Shown one piece after another: positions 42,898 to 52,500 of a stretch of DNA of 64,000 nucleotides. The first letter of the stretch is position 1. Each line of letters opens with the position of its first letter. A program made the position numbers and the translations under genes. Source of the DNA: an uncultured Kiritimatiellota bacterium (GTDB lineage Bacteria; Verrucomicrobiota; Kiritimatiellia; RFP12; UBA1067); the NCBI GenBank assembly GCA_934635045.1, contig CAKTZA010000003.1:33285-97284 (forward strand). Reading direction: 5' to 3'. The notes beneath the pieces were generated by a model. It was not told the origin of the DNA. It ran no database searches and worked only from the letters and a program-made list of their open reading frames with translations.

Positions 42898-44974
42898 GTT
42901 CCTTGTCCTTGTCCGTTTCGGCGATGAGCGAGACGGCGGCCCGCATGCCGCTCTGCGCGCGGCGGGCGAACGTCAGTTCGCCTTCGAGGCTGGCCACGCG
43001 CTCGCGGATGCCCTGAAGGCCGAAGTGCCCCTGCGAGACGCCCGGCGCGCACGCGGGGTCGAAGCCGCAGCCGTTGTCCCGGACGGAGACGCGGATGACG
43101 CCTTTCGTCTCCTCGCCCCTGTCGAGGCAGCCGGCGATGCGGAGCGCGGAGGCGTGTCCGTGGCGGATGGCGTTCGCGGCGAGCTCGCGGATGATGCTCA
43201 GGAGGCTGTGTGCGGTGTTGTCCGAGAAGTGGTCGCGCGACACGTTGAACCTCACCTTCAGGTCGACGTCGTTGAGAATCGGGCTGAGCGTCAGGCGGAT
43301 GGCCCTGTTCAGGTCGCGCTCCTCCAGCGCCTGGCTGCGCAAGTCCCACAGGCAGTTCCGCAGTTCCGTGCGGCACGAGTCGAGCGTCTTGACGGCGCGC
43401 GTGAAGTGGTGCGCGGCATCGGGCGGCAGGGTGGTGCAGTTCCTCAGGCCCGCGTCGATCTCCATTGACACGCCCGTCAGGTTCTGGGCGACGGAATCGT
43501 GCAGCTCGACGGCGAGGCGCGTGCGTTCGAGGAACTTGAGGTCGGCCGCCAGGCGCTCCAGTTCCTCCTTGGCCAGCGCCTTGCCCTGCTTGCGGGCAAG
43601 CGTCTGGAGCGACCGGTTCCAGCCGAGGATCGCGCCAAGGCTCAGCACGAGCGAGGCGATGACGAGCAGCAGCTTCTGCGGCGTCCACCACGGCAGCTCC
43701 TTCACGACGACGATGTCGGCGGGCGTGCGCGCGACGAGCAGGGCTTCCTTGATGTGCGGAAAGACGTGGTTCGGGCGCCCGTTCTCGCAGTCCATGACGC
43801 ACGTCGCGGTCAGCTCGATTTCGCAGCCGATCTGCAGTGCGGGCGTGACCGACGCAAGGGCGCTGACGTCCACGGGGAACGTCGCCCCGTCGCTCTCGAT
43901 GAAGAATCGGCCGTCGTCCGGCTCGTGGCGCGGCAGGCTGCGGACGATGCCGCGCAGGCGAACGGTACGGCCGTGCAGGTCGGCGTTGAAGGCCGTCATG
44001 CCCCGGCAGTCGAGCAGCACGCGGGCGGAGATGTTGGAGACGGCGACCGGTGGCGTACCGATGTGCGCCGTCGGCCGCCAGATCGCGCGGGCGAAGTTGA
44101 TGCGGAAGAGGTCCGTTTCGGGGAAGCCGACCACCTCGACCGACTCGTCGAACGTCGGCGGGCTGCCGTCGGCGAGGTCGATGCGGGAAATCGTGCCGTC
44201 CGCCGTCTGGAGCAGGAACGCCTTCCGCTGCCAGACGGCGATGACCCGGCCGGAGACGCGGCGGCGGCCGAGCGTGGGCAGGGTGGTCGGCTGGATGTCG
44301 TTCAGGTTGTCGAGGCGCGGGAGGTCGAAGGGGTTGGCGGCTTGCGGCGGAAAGGAGGGGACGTCGCGGAGGTCGTTGATGCGCAGGAGACGTCCGATCT
44401 TCCGCCGGAGGCCGGACGGATGCGGATCGCACACCCCCGTGAGCGTCAGTTCCTGGCCGACCGCCGCATCCAGCCGGGCCTGGTCGTTCGTCGTGTGGGT
44501 GGGAGAGACCGCCGTGATCGTGCGGTTGCCCTGGGTCAGGATCAGGAACAGGTACTTGGGGTCGATCTCGTCCAGAAACCAGTCGCGCAGCAGGCCGGTC
44601 GTCCGTATGGTGCGTGCGTCGCAGGCGCCCGAAAGGATCGTGTCGAAGGCGACGGCCCGGAGCGGAGGCGGCTCGCCTTCGCCGAGAATGGCAATTGCGT
44701 GGCAGGCGGCGACGGTATGGCCGAACGGCTTGCGTTCGAGGACGCCCTGCGCACGGATGCGCGCGCCGATGCGTGGCGGAACGCCGTTCGTCTGCGGCGG
44801 GAAGAGGATGACGGCGCCGGAGGCGTCCTGCACGGCAAAGTCGTTGTCCGTGGCCAGCGGGACGGACGAGACGGCGGCGGTCAGGTCGAACGTCTCGCCG
44901 ACGCGGCCGCTCAGCAGCGCGTCCGCAAGCTGGACGGCATTCGTGAGGGCGGCAAGGAGGAGGGCGAACGTCAT
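42890..44974 (-). CDS. HisKA_3-type sensor histidine kinase with large exported domain
   Basis: I choose the ATG at 44974 because the upstream in-frame ATG at 44992 is followed by the -10 box. The 694-residue protein has a signal peptide, an exported region of about 400 residues with repeated OB-like beta segments (RIGARIRAQGVLERKPFG, GRTVRLRGIVRSLPRHE), one membrane segment (about 431-451) and a cytoplasmic kinase. The dimerisation histidine is in ELHDSVAQNLTGVSMEID (about 491) and the ATPase motifs are ELAANAIRHG, DNGCGFDP and HFGLQGIRERV. It phosphorylates the overlapping response regulator. The exported part probably senses an extracellular ligand, perhaps a glycan; that is inference. Confidence 0.9.
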   Translation of the reverse strand: MTFALLLAALTNAVQLADALLSGRVGETFDLTAAVSSVPLATDNDFAVQDASGAVILFPPQTNGVPPRIGARIRAQGVLERKPFGHTVAACHAIAILGEGEPPPLRAVAFDTILSGACDARTIRTTGLLRDWFLDEIDPKYLFLILTQGNRTITAVSPTHTTNDQARLDAAVGQELTLTGVCDPHPSGLRRKIGRLLRINDLRDVPSFPPQAANPFDLPRLDNLNDIQPTTLPTLGRRRVSGRVIAVWQRKAFLLQTADGTISRIDLADGSPPTFDESVEVVGFPETDLFRINFARAIWRPTAHIGTPPVAVSNISARVLLDCRGMTAFNADLHGRTVRLRGIVRSLPRHEPDDGRFFIESDGATFPVDVSALASVTPALQIGCEIELTATCVMDCENGRPNHVFPHIKEALLVARTPADIVVVKELPWWTPQKLLLVIASLVLSLGAILGWNRSLQTLARKQGKALAKEELERLAADLKFLERTRLAVELHDSVAQNLTGVSMEIDAGLRNCTTLPPDAAHHFTRAVKTLDSCRTELRNCLWDLRSQALEERDLNRAIRLTLSPILNDVDLKVRFNVSRDHFSDNTAHSLLSIIRELAANAIRHGHASALRIAGCLDRGEETKGVIRVSVRDNGCGFDPACAPGVSQGHFGLQGIRERVASLEGELTFARRAQSGMRAAVSLIAETDKDKEHD

Positions 44975-44982
44975 GGCTGTGG

Positions 44983-44988
44983 ATTGTA
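44983..44988 (-). promoter_or_regulatory. -10 box of the kinase-regulator operon
   Basis: On the - strand TACAAT is followed by eight bases (CCACAGCC) and the ATG at 44974. This again predicts a leaderless transcript. Confidence 0.6.
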
Positions 44989-45029
44989 CCATTTAGCCGC
45001 GTATTGCGCAAGGGGCACACGTCATATCA

Positions 45030-45056
45030 TTGGCCCGTCGGCCCGCCAGCTCGCCC
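45030..45056. repeat. Half copy of the GGCCCRTC octamer element
   Basis: TTGGCCCGTCGGCCCG followed by TCGCCCGAAC matches the reverse complement of the right part of the element at 59231-59361, allowing a few changes. It lies directly upstream of the damaged hipB gene. Confidence 0.65.
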
Positions 45057-45081
45057 GAACGGACTTCGCTACGCTCCGTCT

Positions 45082-45360
45082 ATGTCGGCCTTCGGCCTCG
45101 ATCCGGGTCGCTCCAGGAATCGCACCTGTCGCCACACGTCAGTCTATAAACAGAGTCATTCTATTTACGTTGCGCAGATTGTTCGCCGGACACGGAAGGC
45201 GCAGAAAGTGTCGCAGACTGTTCTTTCTCAGGTGTCAAATGTCGGCATTCGATTTCTTGGTGACATCGAGCGAGGGAAGCCATCGGTTCATTTCGACAAG
45301 TTGATGTCCGTTCTGTCGTCGTTGGGAGTTTCTGTCAATCTCGAATTGCCGCCGGAGTAA
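45082..45360 (+). pseudogene. HipB-like XRE antitoxin, 5' end lost
   Basis: From about 45163 the frame encodes a HipB/Y4mF-type helix-turn-helix: VRRTRKAQKVSQTVLSQVSN, then GIRFLGDIERGKPSVHFDKL and LGVSVNLELPPE. No start codon with a ribosome site lies at the expected place just before this. The nearest in-frame ATG (45082) would add about 27 residues encoded by sequence next to the repeat at 45030, so the native 5' end appears replaced. HipB represses the hipBA operon and neutralises HipA. The GC content is lower than in the surrounding genes, which suggests acquisition. Confidence 0.65.
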
Positions 45361-45363
45361 ATC

Positions 45364-45706
45364 ATGTTTGGCGTTCTCAATGTCTTTCTGAAAGATCGGT
45401 ACATCGGGCAACTTTCCCACGAATCCGAGCGGAACAACTGCGGTTTATCCGGAGCTCTCGACGGAATACGCGATGCGCATCGGCGGGGATGCGGCCTTTG
45501 ATAGGGTATCCCGCGAGAGCTTTGTGCGTTTTGCTGACGAGGTTGGAATGGCGCCGGCGTTTGTCTTGGGGCGGCTACATGCGCTCGCCGACAAGCTCAT
45601 GCCGGCGGCAACGGCTCTTGCTGGTGACATGAATGCGCGCTATCCGTCCGCCGTCTACGGGAAGATCTTGGATATTGTCAAGGATCGTCTTGCGCGGGTT
45701 TCATAA
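45364..45706 (+). pseudogene. HipA kinase toxin remnant with large internal deletion
   Basis: The ATG at 45364, four bases after the hipB stop, starts a HipA N-terminus (MFGVLNVFLKDRYIGQLSHE). After about 24 codons the frame changes. From about 45437 a different frame encodes the HipA C-terminus (TAVYPELSTEYAMRIGGD, then SFVRFADEVGMAPAFVLGRL) to the stop at 45704. The whole central kinase region, normally about 270-300 residues, is gone. HipA inactivates glutamyl-tRNA synthetase by phosphorylation in intact systems; this copy cannot be active. Confidence 0.8.
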
Positions 45707-45754
45707 CGCGAGAAGTTGAAATCGCCGCATGTGTCGGCCCCCCCTCACCGCCCT

Positions 45755-45810
45755 CCCTCATGTGAGGGAATTGCGGCGGCGGGAGGTCTTGTGATATACT
45801 TGTTGCATCA
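45755..45810 (+). promoter_or_regulatory. 56-bp promoter module, copy 1
   Basis: The module starts with the perfect palindrome CCCTCATGTGAGGG, then TTGCGG (45771-45776), an 18-base spacer and TATACT (45795-45800), and ends GTTGCATCA. It matches the module at 54890-54945 with three mismatches. The leader to the next ATG is about 33 bases. Confidence 0.85.
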
Positions 45811-45839
45811 AGTCCGCAAGCAACGAGAGGATCACATCC

Positions 45840-48800
45840 ATGTCTACAAATTCGTTAGAGAGAAGGTCGTCTGAACGGAAATCCGTGAGCAAGCGCCGCG
45901 TTGCCCTGCTCCTGCTGGGGCTGGCGAGCGGCATGGCGTCTGCCGAGACGACCGCCTGGAAGTTCGATGTGACGGGAACCGTCCCCTCTGCGGACGCGGC
46001 GCGGTTCTCCGATTCGGGCAACTGGACGGCAGGTGTGCCGGACGGCTCGACGTGGACGGCGGAACTGACGGGGGCGGAAGGCTCTCGCTACATCCTCCTC
46101 GACAGGGACATTACTCTCGCGAAACTGACGGGCACGTTTGCGTCGGGGAATGTCGTCTCGCTCTATGGCGACCATCGGCTGACGATGGACAATGGGACGT
46201 CGCGTGCGGACATCCGCAAGATACGTCTCTATGCGCCGGTCTCCGTGGCGCGCGACCTGCTGGCGGGGACGGACGCGAATTTCTGCGGCGATATCGGCGG
46301 TGGCACGTTCACCGTCAGCGGTGACCGGGTTCGCCACCGCCTGGATCTCTATGCGAATGCCGCCGGCGGCGAGCGTCAGAACCCCGGCGTGACCGACAGG
46401 CTGTACTTTGGCGCCGGCTCGCTGATCATTCATGCGCCGGTCGGATCGTCGGACGAAGTGACGGGCCTGTGGGATCAGACGGCCGGTTCGCCGTTCGTGT
46501 TCCGCACCGGGGAGGCTCATCCGATTCCCGTCGGCACGCTTGTGCGGGGGTCGGGCGTGCGCGAGGGGACTTTCGTCAAGCGGATATTCTCCGATTCGGC
46601 TGTCGAGCTGAGCCAGCCGGTAGAAGAGACGCTTTCGTCCAATTCGCTCGCCTTTGATCCGATCGCCCAGCGCGTCGTTCAGCGGATTGCGACGTTCGTC
46701 CGCGGCGGCGCGGCCCAGGCGGACACGCTCATGATCCAGAAAAGCCGTGCGGAAGACGACGTGCGCATCGAGGTCGGGAATCTCATCGCCAATCAGGACG
46801 GCGCGTTCCTTTCGTTGGATGTCGAGTCGTCCGCCTATCTTCCGGGGACGCTGGTGCTTCATGATGCCGCGACCCGTCCGCTGATGCTGCGTCTCAAGAC
46901 CTGTTCGCTGGAGTTCGGCGAGGTTTCGGAAGGGAAGACGGCGGGTGTGCCGACCTCGACGGTCTTTATGGAAGGGGCAGGCAGCGTGGCCACGCTGACC
47001 GTGACGAACGGCATCTGCGCAGAGATTGGGACGCTTTCCAATCTGGTGGGGCGCCTCGTGAAAGACGGTTCCGGCACGCTCGTTGCAAGAGCGGTTGGCA
47101 CGGAGGCCGAAAACACGGGCGCTCTTTCCGTGCAGGGCGGCGTGCTCCGTGTCACGGGAACTTCGGTGGGTGTGCGTTCGCTCTCGCTTGGCGCGGACGC
47201 GACGCTGGAACTGGACGCCACGGAGCTGTCGTGCGGCACGTTCCTCTGCGAAGCGGGCGCGCGCGTCGCCGGGATGGGGACGCTGGTTCTGCCGTCCGGG
47301 ACGGAACTTTCGTCGGTCAAGGCCACGTTCGCCGCCGGCGTTTGCGTCCGCGTGGCCGGAGGTGTCGGCGAGGTGGCGTTTGCGCCGTCCCCTGCCTTGG
47401 CGCCGGATGAGGTCGGCAGCCCGGCGCTGTGGATGGACATGTCGCAGACCAACCGCATGGAGCTGTCCGAAGAGGACGGCGCGTGGCGCGTCCGCAAGGT
47501 CTTTGACGTGCGCGGCGAGGACGGCTATCCGTGTGCGACCAATGTCGTCTTGGCGCCGGCCTGGATTCCGCAGGGAAGCCTTGGCCATGTCTACTTCGAG
47601 TATGTCTCGACGGTCTCGACCGATGTGGCGCTGACGCGTACGCTGGTCTGGGATCGCCCGATCTCCGGCATCCGCACCGTGTTCGTGGTGAAGGACCCGA
47701 TGGGGCGGGGTGGCCAGCTGTTAGGATCGACGGATCGGTTGCAGGGTCTCGGCCATTTCATGCGTCCGGGCGGCTTGACATGGGAGAAGCCGCTCTTCTA
47801 CGCGAACAATAACACAAGGGGCGCGAAGAACGTCAAGGAAGGGCCGTTGTTCGTCAACGGCGAATCTGCCGACTGGACGAAGGGGCATCCGTATTCCGGC
47901 GGCGGAACGCTGTCGGAGGCCTATCAGCAGCTGCCGATGGTGATTGAGGTCGATCCGATCAACGAAGGTGCGGCGGCAGATTGCTTTGCCTTTGAGCATT
48001 CTGCGGTTGAACGAAACGGCGATCAGCGGCTCTGCGAGTGCGTGATCTATACGAACGAGCTGACGGCCGTCCAGCGCAGGGCCGTCACGCGCTACCTGAT
48101 GAACAAGTGGATGGGGGCGGAGATCTCGTGTGTGCGCGGGCCCGTGTCCGGGGGCGGATTGGGAACTGTCGACACGGCCGTGGTTGGCGGCGTTTCGGTT
48201 GCCGAGGGCGAGAACGAATGGGCGGATGCGGTCAAAGGCGAGAATGCGTTCGTGAAGGCTGGAAAGGGGACGCTCTACGTGGAAGACTGGGTGGATGCCG
48301 CAGGCCGTCTGGAGGTTCGGGAGGGGACGCTTTCCCTTGGGTCGGGAATGACGGCGGATGAGGCCGGCGAAGGTTCCTATCTGCACGTCGATGCCTCGGA
48401 TGCGGCTTCGCTCGTGTGTGCGGCGCGTGACGGCGGCACGGCGGTCACGTTGTGGGCAGACCGCCGTGGCGCGGGGCATCCCGTCGCCTCGACCTTCGCG
48501 GACACGACGAATTTTCCATCCTTGAAGACGGCTGAGGCGTTGCAGGGGCTTCCTGTCGTTGATTTCGGCCCGTTGCTGGCGAAGGAGTCGGATCCGTCCT
48601 GGAGCAGTCTCCGTGCGGCGACGTCCATGTACTTTGAGCCGACACAGGGCCTGCGCACGGTCATCATGCTTCTGGGCAGTCGGCACGGCGGCGGTTCGCT
48701 TGTCGCCGGAAATGTCGGAAAGCCCGGAAACGACAGCTACAACAGTGGCTATGGCCTTTTCCGTGGCGGCAGCGGTCATGGCGCCTCGGCCTCTGAACCT

Positions 48801-49520
48801 CTGTTCTTCGCGTCGGCCGCAAGCCTGAAAGGCCTGATGACGGTCGGCGCCTATCGTGCCGCTGTCAATGGCGAACCCGTCAACGTGACGACGGACGGCC
48901 TTTCCGGCGGATGGGATGTCGTCTCCTATGCGTCGGTCGGGACGTTTGGCGCGGGCGGCTTTGCCGGGAATCACTACAACCACTATTGCGGCGGACAGGA
49001 GATCGCCGAGGCGCTGATCTATCCGAAGATGCTGTCGTCGAATGAGGTGGCGCGGGTGGAGGCGTACCTGCGGGGCAAGTGGCTGGGCGTCGGGACGCCC
49101 GGATGCCGTCCGGCCCGCCTCGGTTCGGTCTGCGTTTCGTCTGGTGCGACGCTGGCCGTTCGCGGGAATCCGCTGACGGCTTCGGCGGTTTCCGGTTCGG
49201 GCGCCATCGACGGAGATTTGACGATTGCGTCCGAGGGAACGTTGGATGTGACGGTGGGCGCCGATGGCACCGTGCCCTGCCTTTCGGTGTCGGGAACTGC
49301 CGATCTCACGGCGGGCGGAACGGTTCGGCTGGATGGCGCCGTGCGTCGTCTCTCGGCGGGCGATCACGTCCTGCTGACGGCCGACAGCCTGAAGACTGAT
49401 GCGCCGTGGGGCGTCTCTCTTGTCAGCGGACGCCTCTCAAAGGATCTTGCTTTGCGCGCTGTCGGCAATGCGCTGGTCTTGCGCGTGCTTCCGCGCGGCT
49501 TGGCGATCATCATCAAATAA
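45840..49520 (+). CDS. Large secreted surface protein with autotransporter-like strands and LamG-like domains
   Basis: The 1226-residue protein has a long signal peptide (about 1-35, with SKRRVALLLLGLASGMASAE). The first half has repeated beta-strand blocks typical of autotransporter-associated repeats (GNWTAGVPDGSTW, then GSGTLVARAVGTEAENTGALSVQGGVLRVTG). Two concanavalin/LamG-like regions follow (about 515-760 and 845-1085), each ending with a basic motif (YLMNKWMG, YLRGKWLG). The last residues are LRVLPRGLAIIIK, shared in style with the protein at 2-2842. No beta-barrel translocator is visible. It probably sits on the cell surface and may bind a glycan. GAGAGGA gives the ribosome site; the gene downstream follows after 12 bases. 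Confidence 0.82.
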   Translation: MSTNSLERRSSERKSVSKRRVALLLLGLASGMASAETTAWKFDVTGTVPSADAARFSDSGNWTAGVPDGSTWTAELTGAEGSRYILLDRDITLAKLTGTFASGNVVSLYGDHRLTMDNGTSRADIRKIRLYAPVSVARDLLAGTDANFCGDIGGGTFTVSGDRVRHRLDLYANAAGGERQNPGVTDRLYFGAGSLIIHAPVGSSDEVTGLWDQTAGSPFVFRTGEAHPIPVGTLVRGSGVREGTFVKRIFSDSAVELSQPVEETLSSNSLAFDPIAQRVVQRIATFVRGGAAQADTLMIQKSRAEDDVRIEVGNLIANQDGAFLSLDVESSAYLPGTLVLHDAATRPLMLRLKTCSLEFGEVSEGKTAGVPTSTVFMEGAGSVATLTVTNGICAEIGTLSNLVGRLVKDGSGTLVARAVGTEAENTGALSVQGGVLRVTGTSVGVRSLSLGADATLELDATELSCGTFLCEAGARVAGMGTLVLPSGTELSSVKATFAAGVCVRVAGGVGEVAFAPSPALAPDEVGSPALWMDMSQTNRMELSEEDGAWRVRKVFDVRGEDGYPCATNVVLAPAWIPQGSLGHVYFEYVSTVSTDVALTRTLVWDRPISGIRTVFVVKDPMGRGGQLLGSTDRLQGLGHFMRPGGLTWEKPLFYANNNTRGAKNVKEGPLFVNGESADWTKGHPYSGGGTLSEAYQQLPMVIEVDPINEGAAADCFAFEHSAVERNGDQRLCECVIYTNELTAVQRRAVTRYLMNKWMGAEISCVRGPVSGGGLGTVDTAVVGGVSVAEGENEWADAVKGENAFVKAGKGTLYVEDWVDAAGRLEVREGTLSLGSGMTADEAGEGSYLHVDASDAASLVCAARDGGTAVTLWADRRGAGHPVASTFADTTNFPSLKTAEALQGLPVVDFGPLLAKESDPSWSSLRAATSMYFEPTQGLRTVIMLLGSRHGGGSLVAGNVGKPGNDSYNSGYGLFRGGSGHGASASEPLFFASAASLKGLMTVGAYRAAVNGEPVNVTTDGLSGGWDVVSYASVGTFGAGGFAGNHYNHYCGGQEIAEALIYPKMLSSNEVARVEAYLRGKWLGVGTPGCRPARLGSVCVSSGATLAVRGNPLTASAVSGSGAIDGDLTIASEGTLDVTVGADGTVPCLSVSGTADLTAGGTVRLDGAVRRLSAGDHVLLTADSLKTDAPWGVSLVSGRLSKDLALRAVGNALVLRVLPRGLAIIIK

Positions 49521-49532
49521 GGAATCTCGACA

Positions 49533-52500
49533 ATGAGACATTCGGGGAAGATGGTACTGTTGTTCGTCGGCTTGGCTCTGCTGGGCGATGGCCTTGGGCA
49601 GCCTGTCGAGGGCCGTGCGATGCCGCTGAAAGGCGTGACGGTCGTCGCGCCAGACGCCTATTGGCAGAAGCCGACGCGCCAGCCGCCGTTCTGCAGCAGC
49701 ATGGATGCCGTCCTGCTGAAGATGCTTCAGATGAACGAGAACTGGGGCCTGGCGGCGGCGGTGGACCTGACGAACGCCCTGACGAAAGTGACGGGCGCGC
49801 CAGTCGCGCTGGTCAGGGAAAGCGCCGCGCACGCCTTCCGGGGGCCGGTTCTCCACTTGGGCGAGACGCAGGCGGCGAAAGACGCGGGCCTTGCGTCTGC
49901 GGACATGAAAAAGGCCGAATGGCGCATCGCGTGCGATGGCCTGCGCGCGTTCATCTGCTCGTCGACGGGCATGGGCGTGGCCTATGGCGTAACGGACTTC
50001 CTGTCGCGCTACGCCGGGTATCGGTTCCTGACGATTGACGGTGATGACCCGTTTGAAGTCCGCCCGGATGCGGCTGTTCCCGTCTGCGACTTCCGCCGTC
50101 ATCACGCGATTTACGCGCGGCACTTCTCGTCGTTTGACCGCAATCATCCCAAGACGTCGCTCGCCTATCTGCCGGCCTATCTCCGTCGGCTGGGTCTTCA
50201 GCTCTCGCCTGAGGTCGAGCCGCAGGTTCGCCCGTCGGTTGCGTGCGGCGGCTACTGCCATACGTGGCTGCGCTACTGTCCGCCGGAGAAGTACGCGAAG
50301 GAGCATCCCGAATACTACTCGCTGTTTGACGACGGGACGCGCCATACGTCGGCGCCGACCATGCTCTGCCTGTCGAACCCGGATGTCCTTGAGATCGTCA
50401 CGTCTCGCATGCTGGCGTGCATCGCCGAGGATCGTGCGAAGTACGGGAAGGAGGCGCCGACGCTTTATGACTTCAGCCAGCCGGACTGCTGCGACTTCAT
50501 CTGCCGCTGCGCGGACTGCCGTGCGCGCGCGGAGCGTCATGGCGGTGACATGGGGCTGCAGCTCACGTTCGTCAATGCGCTCGCCCGGCGTGTCCGCGAG
50601 AAGCATCCGGACGTGACCATTCGGATCTTCGCCTATGTCTCGACCGAGAAGATACCGGTTGGAATCCGTCCCGAACCGAACGTGATGATCTGGCTGTGCG
50701 ACCTCTATTCGCGCAGTGACCACCAGTTGCCGCTGACGCATCCGTTCAACCGCGAACGCCACGACCTCGTGCGCGACTGGAAGGCGATTGCGCCAAGCTT
50801 CGAGCTGTGGGACTACATGCTGACGGAAGACGACTTCCCCCAGGTTTCGGTTGATGCGCTGGCGGCTGACGCGCGGTATTTCCACGCGCTCGGAATCGAC
50901 CGCATCTACCACGAAAGCCAGATGGGCGGGCAGGCGTTTTGGGAACTGGAGTACTATGTGCTGTCGAGAATGTACCTGGATCCGACCGCCGACCTTGAAC
51001 GGACGATTGACGAATACTGCGCCGTTTACGGACGCGGCGCGGCGGAGATGCGACGTGCGATCGACTATCTGCGGAAGGTCATCGCCGAGAATCCGCCGAA
51101 GAGCGTCGACTCGTGGCATCGGCGCGGGCTCCCGTGGCGGACGATTGACGTGATGGAGGGCTTCCGTCGTTCCGTGCGGTTGGCCTACGCGGCGGAAGAC
51201 CGCCCGAAGATGCGTGCGCGCATCGCGCTGGCCCTGCAGACCGTAGATCAGGAGCTGTATCGGCTGGGGGGCGGTCGGACGCCGGAAGGGCAGGCGCGTC
51301 TGCGCGAAGAGTTCTTGGCGTGCGCCGCAGCCGTGCGGGACGGCGGCTTCTACCATCCGTCCGAGCGGCAGGAGGCCTACCGGAAGACCGTTCGCAAGTT
51401 CCAGCAGGCAAATCTCCGCTTTGCCCGTCTGCCAAAGGCTCTTGAGGGCGTCCCGTCGTCTGACCTGAAGTGCTTTGACACGACCAACACGGGGATTTGG
51501 TCGAGGGAGCAGCGGCGCGTGGCGGATCCCGATTCTGAATGTGGAAAGGCCCTGCGCGTCGTGCCCGACGCGGGCGAGGCGTCGATTGGCTGGGTTCTGG
51601 CGCGCGATGCCGACACGAAGCGGGCGGACAGGCTGCCGCTGGCGCTCGAACGGAGCGAGACGTATCGCTGGTACCGGCTTGGCGTCTCCCGCGTCGGCCG
51701 CAGCAGTGACGTCTACGTGCCGGTGCATGTCGGGTTCAGGCTGGACGGGCAGTATGTCGAATGTGACGGGCTTGCGGAGGATCCCAACTGGTACGAGTAC
51801 TGGATCTCGGTGAAGTGGAACGGCGATGCGCGCGCGGCAGAATTGTCGAAAGGCCTGTTCATCGACCGTCTGCTGCTGCGGCGCGTGCCGGCCCCGTCGC
51901 CGCCCCCGCCGCCGGCAAAGAAGGACTGGGGCTTCATGAAAGATCTCGCGACGCCTCCCGAACGCGCGCCGCGCGAGCGGTTTGCGCTGGTTGACCGCTA
52001 CGGATGTGGCGAGGCCCTGCGGTCGGCGCGTGAAGACCTGGCGGACTTCCTGGGCGGAACGCGCGAACTCGTGCTCGCGCGCGGGCCTGTGGACGGTCGC
52101 GAGTCCTACCGGGTCGACGTGACGCCGGCGCGCGTCACGCTGACGGCCGAGGACGACGAGGGTCTGCGGCGGGCCATTTACCATTTCGAGGATCGCGTGC
52201 AGGCCGGAGACCTCGCGTCCGTGATGCGCAAGCCGTGGCTGCGGCACCGCTTCTCGCGCGGCTTCTTCGCGCCGACAAAGCGTCCGCCGCTCTATACGGA
52301 CGAGCTGACGGATGACGTCGACTACTATCCTGACGCCTACCTGAACCGTCTCGCGCACGAGGGGGTGAATGCGATCTGGATCACCGTCATGCTGCGCGAC
52401 CTGGCGGAAACGTCATTCACGGCGCGCGCGCCGGACGCCGAACGCCGCCTCGCGAAACTGGCGCGCACGGCGGAGAAGCTTTCCCGCTACGGCATCGGAT

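Noticed and set aside
45082..45180. A tRNA remnant upstream of hipB
   Set aside because: The - strand has a T-arm-like CAGG-TGCGATT-CCTG, but no anticodon stem or acceptor stem pairs with it, so no tRNA or attachment site can be supported.
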